Shown: piece by piece, positions 56,101-64,000 of the stretch
Layout: each line of letters starts with the position of its first letter
Numbering within the stretch: position 1 is the stretch's first letter
NCBI RefSeq assembly: GCF_000499385.1
Contig: NW_013654284.1
Span: 35,001 to 99,000 of the forward strand
DNA: 64,000 nucleotides
Source of the DNA: Eimeria necatrix
Lineage: Eukaryota; Apicomplexa; Conoidasida; Eucoccidiorida; Eimeriidae
Reading direction: 5' to 3'
Notes under the pieces: model-generated
What the model was told of the DNA's origin: nothing
Databases searched by the model: none
What the model saw: only the letters and a program-made list of their open reading frames with translations
Made by a program: the position numbers and the translations under genes

Positions 56101-57354
56101 ATCATATGGTTTGCTTCCCAATTCGAAATTTGGATCCAAAGCTGCCTGCCTTGAATACACAAGAAAATTAATTATTCGCATGTGAGCTTTCTCCTCAAAT
56201 CCTAATCGCTGTTTTCATCAGCACTGCACTCTACCATGGTGTTGTGCACGTTCCCCTTTGCAGATGCCCTTGTACAGCTTGAAGTATCTTGCGCCAAGGA
56301 TAACTGCTTATTTGGGATATATTGTAGGCTAAAAGTGATTGCGGGTTCGTGTAGAGTGGAATTCTACAGCAGTGAATGCAGCGGAACGACGCCGTTGAAA
56401 ACCACGTAGCCCACACTCATCGCCTCTTCCAAAAGAAAAGCCCTTCATCCGGCTCATGATGACCAGAGGATGGAATTCTACTCGATAAACATTGGAAGGA
56501 ATGCTCCCTAGGAGATATTTCATTATGTTACACTCGATGCTACCGCACGACGCTAACTTGCAGCAGCACAACCATGGGGCCTCATGCCGCACTTCTGCTT
56601 GCCCTACTTTCTCATTTATGTTGAAATGATACCGAAAATTGCATTCAAATGCCGTATAATCTTTCCCACTCGCATAGGGACGCTCTTTGCTGCTAAATTT
56701 GCGTACACGCCTGTTCTTCAGAGGGCTGGCTGAGCAAGGGAAGAGGCTGTTTGTCTTAAGCGGGATCCGCTTCCAGCCCTCGACGCCCTTACACGGCAAA
56801 CTTATGATTTCTGCAGTTGCTCTTGCCTGCTACGCTATAGTAATACAATCGGAATTTGTTTTAGTGCGAAGTGGAAGGGACTAAAAAGGCTCCTGCTCTT
56901 CAACTCACGTTTATTCCAGATAAGCCAAGGGCTGACCTAGGGTAGGGCCCACTGCGGCGATCGCCTACGTCAGCTGAGCAGGAAGCGTTAAAAGGATTTC
57001 CTTCAAGCATGTCCGCCGGGATCATACCTGAACAGATGAAAGAGATGCAGAACTACTGCATCGGTGTAATATAGCGGTCGCTTGAGCGATGCATCTTCCC
57101 CTCTGCGCGTCCGCCGTAAGGAAAGGCCAGCAGCGCACAAGTGCAGAAAACCAGCTGCCATTTGGTACTACGAGAAGGGGCTGCAGCTTATTGGCAGACC
57201 AACGGACACGAGAGTACTTTCCAGGGCCCACGGAGGTAGCAGCTGTTGGGAGGCCAGTGAACCCTGTTGCTTGCTTGCCCCTTTGTTCCGCTTGCGCGGA
57301 GTGGAGAAGTCTCCGTAGAGAACCACGTGATCTCGTTGGGGCGAGCACGCAAAG
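53119..57354. other. Gene-poor interval between the two coiled-coil genes
   Basis: About 4.2 kb of unique, moderately AT-rich sequence. The open frames are short and unrelated to known families as far as I can see. It contains an 82-bp tandem duplication at 55096-55259. Frames at 53255-53575 (-), 53944-54234 (+) and 55539-55751 (+) have plausible composition but no supporting motif. Remnants of further copies of the coiled-coil family, or of a mobile element, could be hidden here. The last 300 bases should contain the promoter of the gene at 57355. Confidence 0.5.
55096..55259. repeat. 82-bp tandem duplication
   Basis: Two head-to-tail copies, 55096-55177 and 55178-55259, both start cagtgtc(c/t)caatcaaat and end (a/c)ttctt. 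They differ at roughly one base in six, so the duplication is not recent. There is no coding frame across both. Confidence 0.85.
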
Positions 57355-59076
57355 ATGCTGAAGAAAACGGGAATTGCTCTTGCCGGGCTGCTGCTGTCCT
57401 CCGCAGTTTCTGCCCAGCGTAGCCTAGCTGACGGACTTGAAGACCGCTTTGAAGGCCCACCAATATTTCCTAGGAGCGCGGCAGCCACTGCAGAGGAAGC
57501 GGCGTCTTTTGACGGTCCTGCAGGTCAATCCGAGCGAGTCAGCCAACCTACCGCACGGGAAGAATCGCCACCTGCCGCTGCCTTGGAGTCGGTAGAGCCT
57601 CGCGTGAAAGCTCAGCATAAGGAGCTGACGGAACGTTTCTGGATACCGACTTCAGCAGTAAATCAGAACCGCAAGCTCCATCCACCCCCTTCTGGGGCAA
57701 ACCTTTCGGTTGCTATCAAGGGAGCTGGAAAGAACCAGCGAGAGCGCTGGCGGCACGACCTGCGCTCCAGTACCTTGACGCACGCGCTGAGAAACGCGAG
57801 CACCCACCTGGGCCGCATGTCCCGTCGCGTGTATCAAAGGGGAGAGGACTACTGGAAGAGCCCCAAGAGGCGCCGGGCCCTGGTTTACTTCTCCATTGTC
57901 GGCGTCATTATGGTACTTGTGGCCTACGCCGAGCATAAGTCGAATATGTTGTCAGTGGAGGCTCAACAGCTGGCGGAAAGAGATTCGTTCGTAGAGAAAA
58001 TAGAAAGGGAGGTGGCGGCGGAGGCTGAGGCAGTGAATGCCGAGGTGGAGGAGCTGACGGCCAAGAAAAACGAAAATGAACAGGCAGGGAAGGAGCTGGA
58101 AGCTGAAGAAGATGCAATGAAAAGGCGCAAAGAAAGTCTGCGTGACAAAGCCGCGGTTCTCCAGGAGCACCAATTGATCCTGCGAGTTCGCGAGGCGAAA
58201 GCCCAGCTCGCCTCCCCGAATGAGCTCGAGGTGATGGGCACTGCTGCGGGGAGGAAGGCGGTGCTGGAGAAGCTCAGCGCAATCAAGGAGGAGGCCAACC
58301 GCCTCTTTTGGAATGAAGAGGCCCTTAGGGCTAGGGAAGACACGGCGATGACGAAGTTGGCGCGGCTAGAAGCGGAGGTCAGGTCCAAGTACCACACAGT
58401 TCTGCGCATAATGAGTTTGGACGAGCGCAGTCCAGCTATGAAGCAGCAGACGCTGCGGCTGAAAGAGGAGCTCCGAAACTCTGTCGCGAGCCTTGAAATT
58501 CTTGTTCACCAGACGATGCTCCTGCTATCGGAGGATATGTGGGCTGCGAGGGCAGAGAATAAGCTCCTGAAGAATCCAGCGGCCAAGGCCCAGCTGCTGC
58601 AAAACCTGGAGGCAGAATGGATGACGCAACTAGATCACCAGGAGCGGCTGACGATAATGCAAGATGCATCTATTGGGAGCCTAGGACAAACCCGTAGCCA
58701 AATTCAGCAGACGAAACGTGCCTTAGAGCAGGTAACAACTTCGGAGGAGCAGAAGCGGCTAGAGGACCGTCTCTATAGCCTGCAGACAGCTGAGCTCTAC
58801 CACGAAAGCTACCTCCGCGTTGTTGACTCCGAGATCAATATTCAGCTTGATAAGCAGGCGTGGCTGACCAAGATGAGGGGACTGGTGGAGGAGGCGGAGA
58901 AGAGGGCCAAAGAAAGACTCAAGGCTTGGTCAACCCCAGAAGCGGCTCGCGCGGAGATATCGGGCTACATAGAGGCTATAGAAGGCCTTCTGTCGTGTCT
59001 AGACGACAAACTTGCACTGTGCTACAATATACACAGGACTTGGAGGGAGAAATGGACCCAGGTAAACTCGGTCTAG
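57355..59076 (+). CDS. Signal-peptide, single-membrane-span, coiled-coil protein, diverged paralogue
   Basis: ORF of 573 aa. Residues 1-20 are a signal peptide (MLKKTGIALAGLLLSSAVSA). A polar 150-residue segment rich in Arg, Pro and Ser follows, then a membrane segment near 175-191 (LVYFSIVGVIMVLVAY), then coiled coil from about 200 to 560, rich in Glu, Lys, Ala and Leu. The architecture and scattered blocks (LLQNLEAEWMTQLDHQ against a similar TEWQ block; RLEDRLYSLQTAELYHESY against RLEKQLFDWESYE) match the gene at 48268, so a diverged paralogue is inferred. The last four codons may be intronic: AAATGGACCCAG is followed by GTAAAC, and a spliced tail like that of the paralogue would then replace them; I could not find its next exon. 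The function is not known. Confidence 0.75.
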   Translation: MLKKTGIALAGLLLSSAVSAQRSLADGLEDRFEGPPIFPRSAAATAEEAASFDGPAGQSERVSQPTAREESPPAAALESVEPRVKAQHKELTERFWIPTSAVNQNRKLHPPPSGANLSVAIKGAGKNQRERWRHDLRSSTLTHALRNASTHLGRMSRRVYQRGEDYWKSPKRRRALVYFSIVGVIMVLVAYAEHKSNMLSVEAQQLAERDSFVEKIEREVAAEAEAVNAEVEELTAKKNENEQAGKELEAEEDAMKRRKESLRDKAAVLQEHQLILRVREAKAQLASPNELEVMGTAAGRKAVLEKLSAIKEEANRLFWNEEALRAREDTAMTKLARLEAEVRSKYHTVLRIMSLDERSPAMKQQTLRLKEELRNSVASLEILVHQTMLLLSEDMWAARAENKLLKNPAAKAQLLQNLEAEWMTQLDHQERLTIMQDASIGSLGQTRSQIQQTKRALEQVTTSEEQKRLEDRLYSLQTAELYHESYLRVVDSEINIQLDKQAWLTKMRGLVEEAEKRAKERLKAWSTPEAARAEISGYIEAIEGLLSCLDDKLALCYNIHRTWREKWTQVNSV

Positions 59077-61631
59077 TGAACACTCATGCAGGCTCACAAG
59101 GTGAGGCGTTTTGTATACACTGAGGCCATAAGACTAAACGATTAGAATGTAGCCACGATCAGTCGCAAACCCTGCAAACTGCTACATGGTCCTACTTGTG
59201 GGTAGGGGCAAGAGATGGGTATTTGAAGGCGCGCACAGCGCCCACCGCAGAGCGGATTCTTCACGCATATGTGGCCGTGTGGATGCTGTGATCCCTATCT
59301 TCCATTATTTTCTCTGTCCTTTTATTTAAACGCATATGATGAGATCTGTTCCCCACAAGGTGGTTTTTGGCCGGGCCTGGCTGGGCCTGTCTCTAGCGGT
59401 ACTATCATGTGTTTTCGTACACTGCGCCCGAACAAGGCAGCGAAGAAATCGTATCAGCAGGCGCCCTGAGCAAGCATATGTACAGCGGTGTGCGTGTGTG
59501 TGTACGCCGTGTTCTCGGAGCACGCGGTTTGGTTATTCAGTGAGGAAGCTCAAGGGGACTTCTGTTGCCTCCTCGCTCACAATAAGCCAATGGTCCCTCA
59601 CCTCACTTGACGAAAGAGCTTTGCATGCATTTATTTCCAGTTGGCCTTGCTTGTTATTTTTCTGTATGAATAGCACCAAGGATCAACTCAACTTCTTCAA
59701 GAAGTAGTAGACTTCAGATATGCAGAAACCGTGTTTGCGGGGGGCTTCTGATCTCTCAGAGTCAGCTGCTTTGTTGTGATGCGGTCAACCGCCGCGTGCT
59801 GAGGGCAGGCATGTCCGAATTCCCAACCACTTAAATAAATAGAAGGTGGTAGCTCCGTAGAAAAAACCTCCATTTACTGCTGCCTTTCTGGCCAGCTTTT
59901 GAGCTTTTAAAGCTATAAAACTGTGTGGCTATCCAATCACATCAGCTGCTAGATAGCAACTTAGCAATTTAGCTCTTGTGGTTGAGGAAATTAGGAAATT
60001 CACTGTGTCATCTATCCTGGAGGCGTCTTCGCTATAAGGTGTATACTTCACGGCTTTCCTTCCACAAACCTTCAGGGAAAAGCACTGTACTTCGCGCTTG
60101 AATGCGAATCCCTGAACATTGTACTTCGCGCTTGCGTGTGAACCCCTGGTGAACCCTCGTGCCCTCCTCTTTCCACCAACAACCGATACAGCCGGAAGAA
60201 AAAAGGTATAATGAGGCAGTTTAGAAGAAGATAAAGCTCTACCAGCCAGACAAGTAGAGAAAGCACAACAAATTAAACGCTTTGGTGAACTACAGACTCG
60301 GTGCACTCCGCTACTGAGTCAGTGCACTGCGCTCTGCCGCTGCAGGTTTCCAACACTCTCAACCGGCTTCCCACTGTCGTGAATAGAGATTCACGACAGT
60401 TTATAATTTAACGTTGGAGCCTGCATAGTCCCAGTCTTTTAACAGGCCTGCACGGGCATTTTACTTAGCCAGCCTGGAAATTCTGCAGCCATCAGAACGA
60501 ACTGTGGCTGCAGCATAGCACAGACTATCTCCGTGGCTTCCATAACCAAGTACTGCCTTCGTGTAGGCTCCGTTGAACCTGAAACAGCTGTCGCCGCTAG
60601 CACGTGACTGCTGTTCCTCCATTTTCATTTTATGTTGCCACCCTTGAGATATCCTCGTCTCCTAGCAAGTACCTCGTCACGCACACACTAAGCGTTCAAC
60701 CCTACGTGAAAACTGACAAACCAGGACAGAATGAAACCGTACCGCAAATTGTACAACTGAAGCACTCACATATTATTAGGTCGAGGCCAATAGCCTCCTG
60801 CGGCTACTGCGTGTTGTACGCTTTCCACGACGACAGATAGCTGCAGTATAAGCCGCCAAAAGCATATTCGCCACGCAGTTTTTCAGCCTGTGTTCTCCTT
60901 CGAATCAAATTCAGTCTCTGGCCATATGCAAACAAAAAATAGATGGGGCAGAACAGCAGGGTAAGAGCCTTCCGTGGCATCTCTCTGATCCTATCATTCA
61001 TTCATAAAGTGGTTGTTGCGCTTTTGTTCCGGGCTGGGCAGCAGTTGAGAAGAAGAAGGGTAAAGAAGCATCAGTAGCGGGCTGCCAGCCGGCGGGGCCG
61101 TAGTAGCTTTGGCTTCACTGCATGCGAGACTTCCGCAAGCTTTTCCAGATGTATACATTTTGTGTAGTATTTTAAGTATGAATTCGAGGCTGAGGGATAC
61201 AGTATGCAGAAGATCGGCACAAGGAAGTGGGATGCATGTAAGCTGCCTCGCTGCTTCGGCGGGCTTCCGATGCAGAGAGCAAAGCAAGAAGGGACATACG
61301 TCCTCACCATTTATGTAGATGTCCACAGCGTGAAACAAACCTCAACGGCAGGAGACAGTATACACAGCAGGGAGAGACTACAGTGGGCCAGCAGCGAGGG
61401 CCCCAGGAGGGCCCCCGCAAACTGCGAGGCCCTTGACTCAAGTGCTGCTGTTTCCAGTGGCCCACGACCGGGCCTGAAAAAGCGTAGGGCGCTTCATGTG
61501 CCCATTGTCTTTTGAGGGGGGGCCCCGTTTCAGAAGCAGCGGTATAGTTGACAACAGGTGGGGGCCCCAGCCGCTTGCTGCGCGAAATACGGTATTTTCT
61601 TCGAGGTTTTTAGGGTTGTTGCCCTGCAAAG
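59077..61631. other. Interval of 2.5 kb, nothing recognised
   Basis: Moderately AT-rich unique sequence. A 30-bp word (gtacttcgcgcttg.gtg.gaa.ccctg) occurs twice at 60087-60150, and an inverted pair cgtgaatagagattcacg is at about 60377-60394. GGGGCCCC-like words start near 61380 and continue into the next gene. Any missing 3' exons of the upstream coiled-coil gene would be here. Confidence 0.55.
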
Positions 61632-64000
61632 ATGTCGCTGCCGGAAAGTACATTCTCACAGGCCTCAGGAAACCAGGAGAGGCTCTCGGCTGGCTCTCGG
61701 CCCTATACTTCTGTTATGGGGCCTACGGGGGACTCAAGCGCCCCTAGGGCCCCCCTCCCTCAACCCCAGCCCCAAGGGACTATCGGCGCTGCAGCTGCAT
61801 CCTCTCCTGTTGCTCATACTCAGGCATACATGGATTCGGGAGAGCGAGTCCTTATTCCATGGGGTGTACCGGCAGCAAGTGGTGCCGTTGCAGCTGCTGC
61901 ATGGGACCCTAAATCGGCGCTGCAGTCGAAGCAGCAGCAGAGGGAAGCCCTTTTTCACGCGGCATCCACATTTAAGGAGGCTGATGCCCCATTCGGGGCC
62001 CCGCTTGTTCAGGCGTCTCTGCCATTGACCACTGACGGATCCAGCCCAGCAGTTGGCCCTCCACATGTCCCTGCTGAAGGGGAAGCAGGCCCTCGTCAGT
62101 GGCCAACCCCAGTCCCTCAGCCTCCTTGGGTAGGAGGAGCCACTGGCCCTAACACGGCAGCAGCAGCAGCAGCAGCATCTGTACCGTCTACTTTATCTAT
62201 TCCTGAGACACAGCCGCAGCAACAACAGCAACCGCTGCTACAGCAGCAACAGACACAACCGCATCATCCGTTTCTCGCCGGAGATGGTCTGCACGGGGTT
62301 CATCCTGGGGCCCCTGGGCTGTCTGGAGCTCCTGGGGTACTTGGAACCCCTGAGGGTCTCGGCATCCCCTCCGCGGCCGTTACTTATGATGCAGCCGAGA
62401 GAAAGTGGCAAGCGAGGTGGGCTCAAGGGAGTCAGTGCGGAAGTGACTCTGCCGCTGCTTCCCATATAGGGCCCCCCTTAGCTGATGGCAGTAAGATGGG
62501 CGAAGAGGGGCCCCTTAACTCTGTTCCCACAAATCAGGAGTACATACACGCTGTAATCAACGAGGGAACCCACCATAACAACCCCAGCTTTCACCTAGCA
62601 GCCGAAAGCTCCCACCTGCAGCTTCCCAGGACAGGGCCTATGGTGTTTATGCCAGTTGCAGACGACCTGAACTTTGCAGGGGGCCCTTTGGAACAACAGA
62701 AAACCAAGAAGAGGCCAGAGAGCCACGGGGAAATACCAACTCAGCGCTGGATTTCGGGGGCCCCTGGGGTCTCAGGAACCACGGGGCTGAAGAGCGAACC
62801 GGGACCAGCAGCCAAGTTGGGCTGCGCTGTAAAAGGCCAAGCGCGGCTTGCTGCAGCAGCACCGCAGCAGCTGCAGCAGCAAGAGATGCAGCAGCTTTCC
62901 GAGGCATTGGGGGTCGCCAGAATGGGGGCTTTCCAGAGGTCGGGGGCGCCTTCATTAATCGGCGACGGGCAACAGCAAGCGGAGTACGGCATGTACAAAA
63001 GCTTCGGTCCGAATGGGGGGACCCTCGTGAGCCCGTGGCCTGGACTTCCAGCTGCTCAAAAGCTCGTCAAAGGGTCAGCGGGGGGCCCCCCTCAAGGGGG
63101 GCTATGCGTGGCAGGTGCAGCTGCCTCACTCTCACGAGGTCCCTCTAGTGTTAGCTCTTCTGTGCAGATGGCGCGTGGGTCAGCCTTGCCGTCTTCGTCT
63201 CAGCTGGGAGTTCCTCAGGGCCCCCCAGACTGTTTGCTGTCTGCAGTTGCATCGCAGCAGTATGCGTTACTGGCGGTGAGAGCTTTCCTGCTAGCTTGTG
63301 ATGTACCTGTTGCTCCCCCGTGGAAGCAAATAGCTTTGTGGGGCCCGTGGCTGTCGGGGCAGCAGCGGGGGCCGCCACACGTGGGCTTGCAGTGCCCCCA
63401 GCCTTGTGGGGATCCCAAGCAGCCAGAGGGAGATGCAGGCCTCACAGAATGTGAGGAACCTGCACAAGTAGTAGAGGATGAGCCAGTGGGGGGTCCGCCA
63501 GAGGAGAACACTCCAGAGGCTTCTGAAGAGGCTCACGTCGGCGTTGCACCGGGACAAGCAACTGAGCAGGCGCCTGTCAAGCAAGAGCGCAAGAGGAAAA
63601 GAGTAGGGGGCTTTCAAGGGAGTGGCGCAGCAGCGAAGAAGGCCTCCAAGAGCCAGCGCTCTGCCGCAGTAGATGGCGTCTTGATGACTGCTCAGGGTAA
63701 GAGTTTGCCACAATAGAAGCGGCTGCAGCTGCGTGGGCAACATGTCTCTTTAAGAAAACAGTGGTATAAGCTTTAACGCACCATAGAAGGACTGTTTTCC
63801 TCTCTTTATGTGCTCGTTGCAGTAGATTCATTAGACACATCCGGGATGTAAGCATGCTGCTTCTGTTGTGTTTGCTGCTTTCAGATTTGTACAAAGGCGA
63901 ACTGCTGTCTTGCGCGTCGCCTCCGTTGCCCCTGACGGCTTTGCAGCAAGCTGACCTCTGCCTAGAGCTGATAACAGCTCTGGGGCGACTGCGGCCTCAG
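61632..64000 (+). CDS. Pro/Gly/Gln-rich protein with basic NLS-like patch, truncated at window edge
   Basis: Exon 1 is 61632-63696 (688 codons plus one base, donor GTAAGA). Exon 2 begins at 63885 after TTTCAG and is open to the end of the window, reading YKGELLSCASPP and ALQQADLCLELITALGRL. The frame without splicing would stop at 63716. Most of exon 1 is low complexity: Gln runs, repeated GAPGxxGAP-type Gly/Pro motifs written as ggggcccctgggg, and Ala runs. Short complex segments (WDPKSALQSK, VAYALLAVRAF-like helix near residue 545) separate them. KQERKRKRVGG plus KKASKSQRS near residues 655-680 look like a nuclear localisation signal. A nuclear role is an inference from that patch. I recognise no domain; the diagnostic part may lie outside the window. 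Confidence 0.65.

Noticed and set aside
1..64000. CRISPR-like array or prokaryotic operon signals
   Set aside because: The repeats are triplet, telomere-like or minisatellite without spacer structure, and the genes have spliceosomal introns.

Overview
The window is eukaryotic nuclear DNA from an apicomplexan, almost certainly Eimeria. Three signs point there: very long CAG/CTG/GCA trinucleotide tracts that give homopolymeric Ala, Gln and Ser runs in every frame; interstitial AAACCCT/TTTAGGG telomere-like blocks; and short, multi-exon housekeeping genes. Alternating repeat-rich and repeat-poor segments are an established feature of Eimeria chromosomes, and the window shows both: repeat-rich at about 1-17.6 kb and 27.7-44 kb, repeat-poor at about 17.6-27.7 kb and 45-64 kb. 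Most long open frames in the repeat-rich parts are artefacts of the triplets. I rebuilt genes from conserved protein blocks plus phase-compatible splice sites.

Layout. 3.5-7.5 kb (-): a beta-propeller-like locus full of Ser/Gln/Ala runs. 10.4-12.1 kb (-): a six-exon, 163-residue protein with a CHCH-like cysteine C-terminus. 13.0-17.6 kb (+): SRP68, 15 exons, 653 aa. 20.0-22.7 kb (+): mitochondrial cytochrome c1, 6 exons, 398 aa. 24.0-26.6 kb (+): intronless SulP-family anion transporter with a STAS-like tail. 27.7-37.8 kb (-): UFD2/UBE4 ubiquitin-chain elongation factor, 25 exons, about 1225 aa, ending in a U-box. 40.6-41.4 kb (+): Tim13, 3 exons. 41.7-44.7 kb (-): PIH1-domain protein, 7 exons, 620 aa, with a collagen-like tail. 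45.7-46.6 kb (+): basic mS38/COX24-like mitoribosomal protein. 48.3-53.1 kb (+) and 57.4-59.1 kb (+): two related unknown proteins with signal peptide, one membrane segment and long coiled coil. 61.6 kb to the window end (+): an unknown Pro/Gly/Gln-rich protein with a nuclear-type basic patch, cut by the window edge.

These genes do not form a pathway or operon. They are separate housekeeping functions (ER targeting, respiration, mitochondrial import and translation, ubiquitin-chain extension, co-chaperone assembly) followed by an apparently lineage-specific pair of membrane coiled-coil proteins. The most unusual signals concern gene structure: CTG-repeat tracts sit directly in front of CAG acceptors, telomere-like repeats lie inside introns in sense orientation (in one case supplying the donor, in another a stop codon), two introns look GC-AG, and a GTACGTAC-centred palindrome is dispersed over the repeat-rich parts. 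All exon chains are inferences from sequence without transcript data.
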